Origin: Megalopta genalis
Lineage: Eukaryota; Arthropoda; Insecta; Hymenoptera; Halictidae
Assembly (NCBI RefSeq): GCF_051020955.1
Contig: NW_027476367.1
Span: 211,775 to 275,774 of the forward strand
Length of the DNA stretch: 64,000 nt
Direction: 5' to 3'
The translations under genes were made by a program, and so were the position numbers. The notes beneath the pieces are model-generated. The model saw only the letters and a list, made by a program, of their open reading frames with translations. It made no database searches and had not been told where the DNA came from. Positions 13,205 to 26,780 of the stretch are shown here, piece after piece; the first letter of the stretch is position 1, and every line of letters begins with the position of its first letter.

Positions 13205-16200
13205 CATTTGAAGCTATATCATTTATATCGCAAGTATATGAAGCTAAATCATTTGTGTAGCATGGCTTTGAAGCTAACTCGTTTGATTCGCCTGCATTGA
13301 AGCTATATCACTTCTATCGCAAGTATTTGAAGCTAAATCATTTGTGTCGCATGGATTTGAAGCTAAGCCTTCTACTTCGCATTGATTTGCAGCAAAATCA
13401 TGTGTTTCGCATGGATTTGGAGCTAGACCTTTTATATCGCATTGATTTGATGTTAGTCAAGTTTTTTGCATGGATTTGTAGCTAACTCGTTTGTTTCGCC
13501 TGCAGTTGACTCTATATCACTTATATCGCATGTATTTGAATCTAAATCATTGGTTCCGCATGAATTTGAAGCTAAGCCTTCTACTTCGCATTGGTTTGTA
13601 GCTAAATCATTTGTTTCGCATGCATTTGGAGCTAACTCGATAGTTTCTCCTGCATTTGAAGCTATATCACTTATATCATAAATATCTGAACCTAAAGCAT
13701 TTGTTTCGCATGGATATGATGCTTACTCGTCTGTTTCGCCTGCTTTTGGTGCTATATCACTTATATCGCAATTATTTGAATCTAAATCATCTGCTTCTCA
13801 TGTATTTGAAGCTAAGCCTACTACTTCACATGGATTTGAAGCTACAACATGCGTTTCGCATGGATTTGAAGCTAACTCGTTTGTTTCGCATGCAGTTGAA
13901 GCTAAATCATGTTTATTACAGGTATCTGAAGCTAAACCATTTGTTTCGCAAGAATATGAAGCTAAACCATGTGTTTCGCATGAATTTGAAGCTAAATCAT
14001 GTGTTTCGCATATATTTGAAGCTGACTCGTTTGTGTTGCCTGCATTTGGAGCTATATCATTTATATCGCAAGTATTTGACGCGAAATCATTTGTTTCGCA
14101 CGGTTTATGAAGCCAAACTTTCTACATCCCGTTTATTTGAAGGTAACTCGTTCGTTTCGCCTGCGTTTGAAGCTATATCACTTCTATCGGAAGTATTTGA
14201 AGCTAACTCGTTTGTTTCGCCTGCATTGCAGCTATATCACTTCTATAGCAAGTATTTGAAGCTAAATCATTTCTGACGCATGGATTTGAAGCTATATCAT
14301 TTATATCGCAAGTATGTGAAGTTAAATCATTTGTTTCGCATGGATTTGAAGCTAAGCCTTCTACTTCGCATTGATTTGAAACTAAAGCATTTGTTTCGCA
14401 TGGATTTGATGCTAACTCGTCTGTTTCGCCTGCTTTTGGTGCTATATCACTTATATCGCAATTATCTGACGCTAAATCATTTGTTTCTCATGTATTTGTA
14501 GCTATGCCTTCTACTTCGCATTGATTTGGAGCTACAACATTTGTTTCGCATGGATTTGAAGCTAACACGTTTGTTTCGCATGCAGTTGAATCTAAATCAT
14601 GTTTATCACAAGTGTCTGAAACTAAACCATATGTTTCGCAAGAATATGAAGCTAAACCATGTGTTTCCCATGAATTTGAAGCTAAATCATGTGTTTTGCA
14701 TGGATTTGTAGCTAACTCGATTGTTTCCTCTGCATTTGAAGCAACATCACTTATATCGCAAGTATCTGATGCTAAATCATTTGTTTCGCATGGATTTGAA
14801 GCAGAATCTTCCACATCGCATTGATTTGCAGCAAAATCATGTGTTTCGCATGGATTTGGAGCTAGACCTTTTATATCGCATTGATTTGATGTTAGTCATG
14901 TTTTTTGCATGTATTTGTAGCTAACTCGTTTGTTTCGCCTGCAGTTGACACTATATCAATTATATCGCAAGTATTTGAATCTAAATCATTGGTTCCGCAT
15001 TGATTTGAAGCTAAGCCTTCTACTTCGCATTGATTTGAAACTAAATCATGTGTTTCGCATGGATTTGAAGCTAAGCCTTCTACTTCACATTGATTTGAAA
15101 CTAAATCATGTGGTTCGCATGGATTTGAAGCTAAATCATGTGTTTCGCACAGATTTGAAGCTAACTCGTTTATTTCGCCTGCATTTGAAGCTATATCAGT
15201 TATATCGCAAGTATTTGAAGCTAAATCATTTGTGTCGCATGGCTTTGAGGATAAGCCTCCTACTTCGCATTGATTTGTAACTAAACCATGTGTTCCGCTT
15301 GGATTTGAAGCTAACTCGTTTGTTTGGCATGCATTTGAAGCTATATCAATTGTATCGCAAGTATTTGAAGCTAAACCATTTGTGTCGCATGGCTTTGAAG
15401 CTAAGCCTCCTACTTCGCATTGATATGAAGCTAAATCATGTGTTTCGCACAGATTTGAAGCTAACTCGTTTGTTTCGCCTGCATTTGATGCTATATCAAT
15501 TATATCGCAAGTATTTGAAGCTAAATCATTTGTGTCGCATGGCTTTGAGAATAAGCCTTCTACTTCGCATTAATTTGAAGGAAAATCATGTGTTTCGCTT
15601 GGATTTGAAGCTAACTCGTTTGTTTCGCATGCATTTGAAGCTATATCAATTGTATCGCAAGTATTTGAAGCTAAATCATTTGTGTCGCATGGCTTTGAGG
15701 ATAAGCCTCCTACTTGGCATTGATTTGAAACTAAACCATGTGTTTCGCTTGGATTTGAAGCTAACTCGTTTGTTTCGCCTGCATTTGAAGCTATATCATT
15801 TATATCGCAAGTATATGAAGCTAAATCATTTGTGTTGCATGGCTTTGAAGCTAACTCGATTGTTTCGCCTGCATTGAAGCTATATCACTTCTATCGCAAG
15901 TATTTGAAGCTAAATCATTTGTGTCGCATGGATTTGAAGCTAAGCCTTCTACTTCGCATTGATTTGAAACTAAATCATCTGTTTTGCTTGGATTTGAATC
16001 TAACTCGTTTGTTTCGCTTGCATTTGAAGCTAAATCAATTATATCGCAAGTATTTGAAGCTCAATCATTTGTGTCGCATGGCTTTGAGGATAAGCCTTTA
16101 ACTTCGCATTAATTTGAATGTAAATCATGTGTTTCGCTTGGATTTGAAGCTAAGCCTTCTACTTCGCATTGATTTGGAACTAAATCATGTGTTTCGCTTG

Positions 16201-17699
16201 GATTTGAAGCTAACTCGTTTGTTTCGCATGCATTTGAAGCTATATCAGTTATATCGCAAGTATTTGAAGCTAAATCATTTGTGTCGCATGGCTTTGAGGA
16301 TAAGCCTCCTACTTCGCATTGATTTGAAGCTAAATCATGTGTTTCGCACAGATTTGAAGCTAACTCGTTTGTTTCGCCTGCATTTGTTGCTATATCAATT
16401 ATATCGCAAGTATTTGAAGCTAAATCATTTGTGTCGCATGGCTTTGAGAATAAGCCTTCTACTTCGCATTAATTTGAAGGAAAATCATGTGTTTCGCTTG
16501 GATTTGAAGCTAAACCTTCTACTTCGCATTGATTTGAAACTAAATCATGTGTTTTGCTTGGATTTGAAGCTAACTCGTTTGATTCGCATGCATTTGAAGC
16601 TGTATCAATTGTATCGCAAGTATTTGAAGCTAAATCATTTGTGTCGCATGGCTTTGAGGATAAGCCTCCTACTTCTCATTGATTTGAAACTAAACCATGT
16701 GTTTCGCTTGGATTTGAAGCTAACTCGTTTGTTTCGCCTGCATTTGGAGCTATATCATTTATATCGCAAGTATATGAAGCTAAATCATTTGTGTTGCATG
16801 GCTTTGAATTTAATTCGTTTGTTTCGCCTGCATTGAAGCTATATCACTTCTATCGCAAGTATTTGAAGCTAAATCATTTGTGTCGCATGGCTTTGAGGAT
16901 AAGCCTCCTACTTCGCATTGATTTGAAACTAAACCATGTGTTTCGCTTGGATTTGAAGCTAACTCGTTTGTATCGCCTGCATTTGAAGCTATATCATTTA
17001 TATCGCAAGTATATGAAGCTAAATCATTTGTGTAGCATGGCTTTGAAGCTAACTCGTTTGTTTCGCCTGCATTGAAGCTATATCACTTGTATCGCAAGTA
17101 TTTGAAGCTAAATCATTTGTGTCGCATGGATTTGAAGCTAAGCCTTCTACTTCGCATTGATTTGGAACTAAATCATGTGTTTCGCTGGGATTTGAAGCTA
17201 ACTCGTTTGTTTCGCATGCATATGAAGCTATATCAATTGTATCGCAAGTAATTGAAGCTAAATCATTTGTGTCGCATGTCTTTGAAGATAAACCTTCTAC
17301 TTTGCATTAATTTGAAGGTAAATCAGGTGTTTAGCTTGGATTTGAAGGCAACTCGTTTGTTTCGCCTGCATTTGAAGCTAAATCATGTTTATCACAATTA
17401 TCTGAATCTAAACCATTTGTTTCGCAAGAATATGAAGCTAAACCATGTGTTTCGCATGAATTTGAAGCTAAATCATGTATTTCGCACAGATTTGAAGCTA
17501 ACTCGTTTGTTTCGCCTGCATTTGAAGCTATATCAATTATATCGCATGTATTTGAAGCTAAATCGTTTGTGTCGCATGGCTTTGAGGACAAGCCTTCCAC
17601 TTTGCATTAATTTGAAGGTAAATCATGTGTTTCGCTTGGATTTGAAGCTAAGCCTTCTACTTCAAATTGATTTGGAACTAAATCATGTGTTTCGCTTGG
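13205..17699. repeat. Mosaic zone of HOR fragments
   Basis: Monomers here match parts of the 6.6-kb HOR in a different order. About 13,590-14,130 matches 2,570-3,110. About 14,565-14,780 matches 5,280-5,500. The segments 13,385-13,480 and 14,825-14,920 match each other and share the rare catgttttttgcatg-type monomer. From 15,000 to 17,250 there are short runs of the left-flank subtypes with changed ends, such as cttggcattga at about 15,716. No long tandem period is visible. Confidence 0.65.
13590..14130. repeat. Third, partial copy of a 6.6-kb HOR segment
   Basis: Aligns to about 2,570-3,110 (offset 11,021) and to the matching part of copy 2. It includes the atcataaatatctgaacc, gtttattacagg and cggtttatgaagcc variants. 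At about 14,130 it jumps to sequence found downstream of 3,320 in copy 1, so roughly 200 bp of the HOR is missing at the join. Confidence 0.75.
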
Positions 17700-20035
17700 A
17701 TTTGAAGCTAACTCGTTTGTTTCGCCTGCATTTGAAGCTATATCAGTTATATCGCAAGTATTTGAAGCTAAATCATTTGGGTCGCATGGCTTTGAGGATA
17801 AGCCTCCTACTTCGCATTGATTTGAAACTAAACCATGTGTTTCGCTTGGATTTGAAGCTAACTCGTTTGTTTCGCCTGCATTTGAAGCTATATCATTTAT
17901 ATCGCAAGTATATGAAGCTAAATCATTTGCGTTGCATGGCTTTGAAACTAACTCCTTTGTTTCGCCTGCATTGAAGCTATATCACTTCTATCGCAAGTAT
18001 TTGAAGCTAAATCATTTGTGTCGCATGGATTTGAAGCTAAACCTTCTACTTCGCATTGATTTGGTACTAAATCATGTGTTTCGCTTGGATTTGAAGCTAA
18101 CTCGTTTGTTTCGCATGCATTTGAAGCTATATCAATTGTATCGCAAGTATTTGAAGGTAAATCATTTGTGTCGCATTGCTTTGAGGATAAGCCTTCTACT
18201 TTGCATTAATTTGAAGGTAAATCACGTGCTTCGCATGGATTTGAAGCTAACTCGTTTGTTTCGCCTGCATTTGAAGCTATATCATTTATATCGCAAGTAT
18301 GTGAAACTAAATCATTTGTTTCGCATGGATTTGAAGCTAAGCCTTCTGCTTCGCATTGATTTGAAACTAAATCATGTGTTTCGCATGGATTTGAAGATAA
18401 GCCTTCTACTTCACATTGATTTGAAACTAAATCATGTGGTTCGCATGGATTTGAAGCTAAATCATGTGTTTCGCACAGATTTGAAGCTAACTCGTTTATT
18501 TCGCCTGCATTTGAAGCTATATCAGTTATATCGCAAGTATTTGAAGCTAAATCATTTGTGTCGCATGGCTTTGAGGATAAGCGTCCTACTTCGCATTGAT
18601 TTGAAACTAAACCATGTGTTTCGCTTGGATTTGAAGCTAACTCGTTTGTTTCGCATGCATTTGAAGCTATATCATTTATATCGCAAGTATATGAAGCTAA
18701 ATCATTTGTGTTGCATGGCTTTGAAGCTAACTCGTTTCTTTCGCCTGCATTGAAGCTATATCACTTCTATCGCAAGTATTTGAAGCTAAAACATTTGTGT
18801 CGCATGGATTTGAAGCTAAGCTTTCTACTTCGCATTGATTTGGAACTAAATCATGTGTTTCGCTTGGATTTGAAGCTAACTCGTTTGTTTCGCATGCATT
18901 TGAAGCTATATCATTTATATCGCAAATATATGAAGCTAAACCATTTGTTTCGCAAGAATATGAATCTAAACCATTTGTTTCGCATGAATTTGAAGCTAAA
19001 TCATGTGTTTCGCACAGATTTGAAGCTAACTCGTTTGTTTCGCCCTTATTTGAAGCAATATCATTTATATCGCAAGTCTGTGAAGCTAAATCATTTGTTT
19101 CGCATGGAGTTGAAGCTAAGGCTTCTACTTCGCATTGATTTTACACAAAATCATGTGTTTCGCTTGGATTTGAAGCTAACTCGTTTGTTTCGCCTGCATT
19201 TGAAGCTATATCATTTATATCGCAAGTATATGAAGCTAAATCATTTGTGTTGCATGGCTTTGAATTTAACTCGTTTGTTTCGCCTGCATTGAAGCTATAT
19301 CACTTCTATCGCAAGTATTTGAAGCTAAATCATTTGTGTCGCATGGCTTTGAGGATAAGCCTCCTACTTCGCATTGATTTGAAACTAAACCATGTGTTTC
19401 GCGTGGATTTGAAGCTAACTCGTTTGTATCGCCTGCATTTGAAGCTATATCATTTATATCGCAAGTATATGAAGCTAAATCATTTGTGTTGCATGGCTTT
19501 GAAGCTAACTCGTTTGTTTCGCCTGCATTGAAGCTATATCACTTCTATCGCAAGTATTTGAAGCTAAATCATTTTTGTCGCATGGATTTGAAGCTAAGCC
19601 TTCTACTTCGCATTGATTTGGTACTAAATCATGTGTTTCGCTGGGATTTGAAGCTAACTCGTTTGTTTCGCATGCATATGAAGCTATATCAATTGTATCG
19701 CAAGTATTTGAAGCTAAATCATTTGTGTCGCATGGCTTTGAGGATAAGCCTTCTACTTCGCATTAATTTGAAGGTAAATCACGTGCTTCGCTTGGATTTG
19801 AAGCTAACTCGTTTGTTTCGCCTGCATTTCAAGCTATATCATTTATATCGCAAGTATGTGAAACTAAATCATTTGTTTCGCATGGATTTGAAGCTAAGCC
19901 TTCTGCTTCGCATTGATTTGAAACTAAATCATGTGATTCGCATGGATTTGAAGCTAAGCCTTCTACTTCACATTGATTTGAAACTAAATCATTTGGTTCG
20001 CATGTATTTGAAGCTAAATCATGTGTTTCGCACAG
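17700..20035. repeat. 2,336-bp HOR, copy 1
   Basis: Tandem partner of 20,036-21,575. Shared private variants include atttgggtcgcat (17,778 and about 20,114), the motif before gttgcatggctttgaaactaactcc (17,929 and 20,265), ggataagcgtcc (18,575 and 20,911) and ttacacaaaatcatg (19,143 and 21,478). The length equals 78 monomers minus four bases, and exactly four 29-bp monomers lie between 17,929 and 20,264. So the 29-bp monomers account for the whole offset. Confidence 0.85.
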
Positions 20036-21043
20036 ATTTGAAGCTAACTCGTTTATTTCGCCTGCATTTGAAGCTATATCAGTTATATCGCAAGTATTTG
20101 AAGCTAAATCATTTGGGTCGCATGGCTTTGAGGATAAGCCTCCTACTTCGCATTGATTTGAAACTAAACCATGTGTTTCGCTTGGATTTGAAGCTAACTC
20201 GTTTGTTTCGCCTGCATTTGAAGCTATATCATTTATATCGCAAGTATATGAAGCTAAATCATTTGTGTTGCATGGCTTTGAAACTAACTCCTTTGTTTCG
20301 CCTGCATTGAAGCTATATCACTTCTATCGCAAGTATTTGAAGCTAAATCATTTGTGTCGCATGGATTTGAAGCTAAACCTTCTACTTCGCATTGATTTGG
20401 TACTAAATCATGTGTTTCGCTTGGATTTGAAGCTAACTCGTTTGTTTCGCATGCATTTGAAGCTATATCAATTGTATCGCAAGTATTTGAAGCTAAATCA
20501 TTTGTGTCGCATTGCTTTGAGGATAAGCCTTCTACTTTGCATTAATTTGAAGGTAAATCACGTGCTTCGCATGGATTTGAAGCTAACTCGTTTGTTTCGC
20601 CTGCATTTGAAGCTATATCATTTATATCGCAAGTATGTGAAACTAAATCATTTGTTTCGCATGGATTTGAAGCTAAGCCTTCTGCTTCGCATTGATTTGA
20701 AACTAAATCATGTGTTTCGCATGGATTTGAAGATAAGCCTTCTACTTCACATTGATTTGAAACTAAATCATGTGGTTCGCATGGATTTGAAGCTAAATCA
20801 TGTGTTTCGCACAGATTTGAAGCTAACTCGTTTATTTCGCCTGCATTTGAAGCTATATCAGTTATATCGCAAGTATTTGAAGCTAAATCATTTGTGTCGC
20901 ATGGCTTTGAGGATAAGCGTCCTACTTCGCATTGATTTGAAACTAAACCATGTGTTTCGCTTGGATTTGAAGCTAACTCGTTTGTTTCGCATGCATTTGA
21001 AGCTATATCATTTATATCGCAAGTATATGAAGCTAAATCATTT
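19486..21043. repeat. Two adjacent 779-bp 26-mer HORs
   Basis: The gtgttgcatgg landmark is at 19,486, 20,265 and 21,044, giving two intervals of 779 bp. A related interval runs from 17,929 to 18,708. Each has 25 full monomers plus one 29-bp monomer just after the landmark. The two neighbours differ at several diagnostic sites (cgctgggattt against cgcttggattt, atttgggtcg against atttgtgtcg), so they are paralogous HORs rather than fresh duplicates. Confidence 0.8.
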
Positions 21044-21575
21044 GTGTTGCATGGCTTTGAAGCTAACTCGTTTCTTTCGCCTGCATTGAAGCTATATCAC
21101 TTCTATCGCAAGTATTTGAAGCTAAAACATTTGTGTCGCATGGATTTGAAGCTAAGCTTTCTACTTCGCATTGATTTGGAACTAAATCATGTATTTCGCT
21201 TGGATTGAAGCTAACTCGTTTGTTTCGCATGCATTTGAAGCTATATCATTTATATCGCAAATATATGAAGCTAAACCATTTGTTTCGCAAGAATATGAAT
21301 CTAAACCATTTGTTTCGCATGAATTTGAAGCTAAATCATGTGTTTCGCACAGATTTGAAGCTAACTCGTTTGTTTCGCCCTTATTTGAAGCAATATCATT
21401 TATATCGCAAGTCTGTGAAGCTAAATCATTTGTTTCGCATGGAGTTGAAGCTAAGGCTTCTACTTCGCATTGATTTTACACAAAATCATGTGTTTCGCTT
21501 GGATTTGAAGCTAACTTGTTTGTTTCGCCTGCATTTGAAGCTATATCATTTATATCGCAAGTATATGAAGCTAAA
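20036..21575. repeat. 2,336-bp HOR, copy 2 (incomplete)
   Basis: Matches 17,700-19,240. After about 21,205 the offset drops to 2,335 because copy 2 has a private one-base loss (cttggattgaag for cttggatttgaag). The alignment ends near 21,575, where copy 1 continues with tcatttgtgttgc and copy 2 with ccatttgtttcgg. The 779-bp HOR from 20,265 to 21,043 lies inside. Confidence 0.83.
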
Positions 21576-21970
21576 CCATTTGTTTCGGAAGAATATGAAG
21601 CTAAACCATGTGTTTCGCCTGGATTTGAAGCTAACTCGTTTATTTCGCCTGCATTTGAAGCTATATCAATTATATCGCAAGTATTTGAATCTGAATCATT
21701 TGTGTCGCATGGCTTTGAGGATAAGCCTTCTACTTCGCATTAATTTGAAGGTAAATCCTGTGTTTCGCTTGGATTTGAAGCTAACTCGTTTGTTTCGCCT
21801 GCATTTGAAGCTATATCATTTATATCGCAAGTATGTGAAACTAAATCATTTGTTTCGCATGGATATGAAGCTATGCCTACTACTTCGCATTGATTTGTAA
21901 CTAAAACATGTGTTTCGCATGGATTTGAAGGTAAATCATGTGTTTCGCGTGGATTTGAAACTAATTCGTT

Positions 21971-22210
21971 TGTTTCGCCTGCATTTGAAGCTAAATCATG
22001 TTTATCACAAGTATCTGAATCTAAACCTTTTTTTTCGCAAGAATATGAAGCTAAACCATGTGTTTCGCATGAATTTGAAGCTAAATCATGTGTTTCGCCT
22101 GCATTTGAAGCTAAATCATGTTTATCACAAGTATCTGAATCTAAACCTTTTTTTTCGCAAGAATATGAAGCTAAACCATGTGTTTCGCATGAATTTGATG
22201 CTAAATCATG
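21971..22210. repeat. 120-bp four-monomer direct duplication
   Basis: 21,971-22,090 repeats at 22,091-22,210 with one visible mismatch (a at 22,079, t at 22,199). Both copies carry an unusual run of eight T (ctaaacctttttttttcg-like), a private variant that shows the duplication is local and recent. The unit is four monomers, one short of the usual pentamer. Confidence 0.88.
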
Positions 22211-23610
22211 TGTTTCGCACAGATTTGAAGCTAACTCGTTTGTTTCGCCTGCATTTGAAGCTATATCAATTATATCGCAAGTATTTGAAGCTAAATCATT
22301 TGTGTCCCATGGCATTGAAGATAAGCCTTCTAATTTGCATTGATTTGAAGCTATATCATGTGTTTCGCACAGATTTGAAGCTAACTCGTTTGATTCGCAT
22401 GCATTTGATGCTATAACAATTATATCGCAAGTATTTGAAGCTAAATCATTTGTGTCGCATGGCTTTGAGAATAAGCCTTCTACTTCGCATTAATTTGAAG
22501 GAAAATCATGTGTTTCGCTTGGATTTGAAGCTAAACCTTCTACTTCGCATTGATTTGGTACTAAATCATGTGTTTCGCTTGGATTTGAAGCTAACTCGTT
22601 TGTTTCGCATGCATTTGAAGCTATATCAATTGTATCGCAAGTATTTGAAGCTAAATCATTTGTGTCGCATTGCTTTGAGGATAAGCCTTCTACTTCGCAT
22701 TAATTTGAAGGTAAATCACGTGCTTCGCTTGGATTTGAAGCTAACTCGTTTGTTTCGCCTGCATTTGAAGCTATATCACTTCTATCCCAGGTATTTGAAG
22801 CTAAATCATTCGTTTGGCATCGATTTGAAGCTAAGCCTTCTACTTCGCATTGATATGAGGCTAAATCGTGTGTTTCTCTTGGATTTTAAACTAACTCGTT
22901 TGTTTCGCATGCAGTTGAAGCTAAATCATGTTTATCACAAGTATCTGAAGCTGAACCACTTGTTTCGCAAGCATATGAAGCTAAACCATGTGCTTCGCAT
23001 TGATTTGAAGCCAAATCATGTGTTCCGCATGGATTTGAAGCTAACTCGTTTGTTTTGCCTACATTTGAAGGTATATCGTTTATATCGCAAGTATTTGAAG
23101 CTAAATCATTTGTTTCGTTTGACTTTTAAGCTAAATCATGTGTTTCGCATGGAACTGAATCTACCTGGTTTGTTTCGCTGCATTTGGAGCTATATCATTT
23201 ACGTCGCAAGTATTTGAAGCTAAATCATTTGTTTCGCATGGATTTGAAGTTAAGCCATCTACTTCGCATTGATTTGAACCTAAATCATGTGTTTCGCTTG
23301 GATTTGAAGCTAACACGTTTGTTTCGCCTGCATTTGAAGCTATATCAATTATATAACAAGTACTTGAAGCTAAATCATTTGTGTCGCATGACTTTGAAGA
23401 TAAACCTTCTACTTTGCATTAATTTGAAGGTAAATCATGTGTTTCGTATGGATTTGAAGCTAACTCGTTTGTTTCGCCTGCATTTGATGCTATATCATTT
23501 AATCGCAAGTATGTGAAGCTAAATAATCTGTTTCGCATGAATCTTAAGCTAAGTCATGTGTTTCGCATGGAATTGAAGCTACCTGGTTTGTTTCGCCTGC
23601 ATTTGAAGCT

Positions 23611-26600
23611 GTATCACTTATATTCGCAAGTATTTGAAGCTAAGTCATTTTTTTCGCATGGATATGAAGCTAAACCATCTACTTCGCATTGATTTGAAGC
23701 TAAATCACGTGTCTCGCTTGGTTTTAATGCTAACTCGTTTGTTTCGCATGCGGTTGAAGTTAAATCATGTTTATCACAAGTATATGAAGCTAAACCGTTT
23801 GTTTCGCAAGAATATGAAGCTAAACCTTGTGTTTCGCTTGGATTTGAAGCTAAATCATGTAATTCGCATGGATTTGAAGCTAACTCGTTTGTTTCGCCTG
23901 CATTTGAAGCTAAATCATGTTTATCACAAGTATCTGAAGCTAAACCACTTGTTTCGCAAGCATATGAAGCTAAACCACGTGTTTAGCATCAATTTGAAGC
24001 TAAATCATGTGTTTCGCATAGACTTGAAGCTAACTCGTTTGTTTCGCATGCAGTTGAAGCTAAATCATGTTTATCACAAGTATCTAAAGCTAAACCACTT
24101 GTTTCGCAAGTATATGAAGCTAAACCATGTGCTTCGCATTTATTTGAAGATAAATCTTGTGTTCCGCATGGATCTGAAGCTAACTCGTTTGTTTGCCCGC
24201 ATTTGATGTTATATCATTTATAACGCAAGTATTTGAAGCCTAAATCATTTGTTTCGCAAGTATTTGAAGAAATATCATTTGTTTCGCATGGATTTGAAGC
24301 TACCTCATTTGTTTCGCCTGCAGTTGAATCTATATCACTTATATCGCAAATATTTGAAGCTAAATCATTTGTTCCGCATGGATTTGAAGCTACGCCTTCT
24401 ACTTTGCATTGAGTTTTAGCTAAATCATGTGTTTCGCATGGATTTGATGCTAACTCGTTTGTTTCGCATGAATTTGAAGCTGTATCACTTATATTCGCAA
24501 GTATTTGAAGCTAAGTCATTTGTTTCGCATGGCTATGAAGCTAAGCCATCTACTTCGCATTGATTTGAAGCTAAATCACGTGTCTCGCTTGGTTTTAATG
24601 CTAACTCGTTTGTTTCGCAGGCGGTTGAAGCTAAATCATGTTTATCACAAGTATATGAAGCTAAACCATTTGTTTCGCAAGAATATGAAGCTAAACCATG
24701 TGTTTCGCTTGGATTTGAAGCTAAATCATGTGTTTCGCATGGATTTGAAGCTGACACGTTTGTTTCGCCTGCATTTGAAGCTATATCATTTAATCGCAAG
24801 TATGTGAAGCTAAATAATCTGTTTCGCATGAATCTTAAGCTAAATCATGTGTTTCGCATGGAATTGAAGCTACCTGGTTTGTTTCGCCTGCATTTGAAGC
24901 AAGATCACTTGTATCGCAAGGATTTGAAGAAAAATCATTTGTTTCGAATGGATTTGAAGCTACCTCGTTTGTTTCGCATGCATTTGAAGCTGTATCACTT
25001 ATATTCGCAAGTATTTGAAGCTAAGTCATTTGTTTCGCATGGATATGAATCTAAGCCATCTACTTCGCATTGATTTGAAGCTAAATCACGTGTCTCGCTT
25101 GGTTTTAATTCTAACTCGTTTGTTTCGCATGCGGTTGAAGCTAAATCATGTTTATCACAAGTATATGAAGCTAAACCATTTGTTTCGCAAGTATATGAAG
25201 CCAAACCATGTGTTTCGCATTGATTTGAAGCTAAATCTTGTGTTCCGCATGGATCTGAAGCTAACTCGTTTGTTTTGCCTGCATTTGATGTTATATCATT
25301 TATATCGCAAGTATTTGAAGCTAAATCATTTGTTTCGCAAGAAATTTAAGCTAAATCATGTGTTTCGCATGGATTTGAAATTAACTCGTTTGTTTCGCCT
25401 GCATTTGAAGCTAAATCATGTTTATCACAAGTATCTGAATCTAAACCATTTGTTTCGCAAGAATATCAAGCTAAACCATGTGTTTCGCATTGATTTGAAG
25501 ATAAATCTTGTGTTCCGCATGGATCTGAAGCTAACTCGTTTGTTTTGCCTGCATTTGATGTTATATCATTTATAAAGCAAGTATTTGAAGCTAAATCATT
25601 TGTTTCGCAAGTATTTGAAGAAATATCATTTGTTTCGCATGGATTTGAAGCTGTATCACTTATATTCGCAAGTATTTGAAGCTAAGTCATTTTTTTCGCA
25701 TGGATATGAAGCTAAGCCATCTCCATCGCATTGATTTGAAGCTAAATCATGTGTTTCCCTTGGTTTTAAAGCTAACTCGTTTGTTTCGCATGCGGTTGAA
25801 GCTAAATCATGTTTATCACAAGTATATGAAGCTAAACCATGTGTTTCGCTTGGATTTGAAGCTAAATCATGTGTTTCGCATGGATCTGAAACTAACTCGT
25901 TTGTTTCGCCTGCATTTGAAGCTAAATCTTGTTTATCACAAGTATCTGAATCTAAACCATTTGTTTCGCAATAATATGAAGCTAAACCATGTGTTTCGCA
26001 TGAATTTGAAGCTAACTCGTTCGTTTCGCCTGCAATTGAAGCTATATCCCTTATATCGCAAGTATCTGAAGCTATATCATTTGTTCCGCATGGATTTGAA
26101 GCTAAGGCTTCTACTTCGCATTGATTTGAAGCTAAATCATTTGTTTCGCATGGATTTGTAGCCAAAGCTTCTACGTCGCATTGATTTGCAGCTAAATCGT
26201 GTGCTTCGCATGGATTTGAAGCTAACACATTTGTTTCGCCTGCATTCGATGTTATATCACTTATATCGCAAGCATCAGTAGTTAAATCATTTGTTTCGCA
26301 TGGATTTGAAGCTAAGCCTTCTACTTCGCATTGATTTGAAGCAAAATCATGTGTTTCGCTTGGATTTGAAGCTAACTCGTTTGTTTCGTCTGCATTGTAA
26401 GCTATATCACTTGTATCGCTAGTGTCTGAAGCTATATCATTTGTGTCGCATGGATTTGAAGCTAAACCTTTTACATCGCATTGAATTGAATCTAAAGCTT
26501 GTGTATCGCATGGATTTGAAGCTAACTCGTTTGTTTCGTCTGCATTTGTATCTATATCACATATAACGCATATATTTGAAGCTAAATGATTTGTTTCGCA

Positions 26601-26780
26601 TGGATTTTGAATCTAAACCTTCTCCATCGCATGGATTTGTAGCTAACTTGTTTGTTTCGCATGCATTTGAAGCTGTATCACATATATTCGCAAGTATTTG
26701 AAGCTAAGTCATTTGATTCGCACGGATATGAAGCTAAGCCTTCTACTTCGCATTGATTTGAAGATGAATCATATGTATCG
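23611..26780. repeat. Dispersed ~200-bp block led by a 31-bp monomer
   Basis: A block beginning gtatcacttatattcgcaag, with one extra t before cgc making a 31-bp monomer, recurs at 23,611, 24,482, 24,992 and 25,653, with a degenerate copy at 26,674. It continues with ctaagtcattt, then a ggatatgaa monomer, ctaagccatct, and a monomer with cacgtgtctcgcttggtttt. Spacings of 871, 510, 661 and 1,021 bp show scattered rather than regular amplification. Related one-base insertions occur at about 29,657, 32,388 and 32,659. Confidence 0.75.
25656..26228 (-). other. Minus-strand decapeptide frame, 190 codons
   Basis: Open in the same minus-strand frame and built of about 19 decapeptides, switching from type-I order (QCDVEALATN, PCETNDLASN) to type-II order (SCETHGLASY, YCETNGLDSD, TCDKQDLASN). 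Cys is kept in nearly all units except the GETNEL ones. There is no start-site evidence and no recognisable family. The + strand frame is open over 25,676-26,161. Treated as a repeat-derived ORF, not a gene. Confidence 0.22.

Noticed and set aside
13400..13480. The T-rich motif gttttttgcatgg as a possible promoter or terminator element
   Set aside because: It is a monomer variant (catgtgtttcgcatgg with deletions), present also near 4,707, 11,355 and 14,900 as part of the copied HOR. There is no gene for it to serve.
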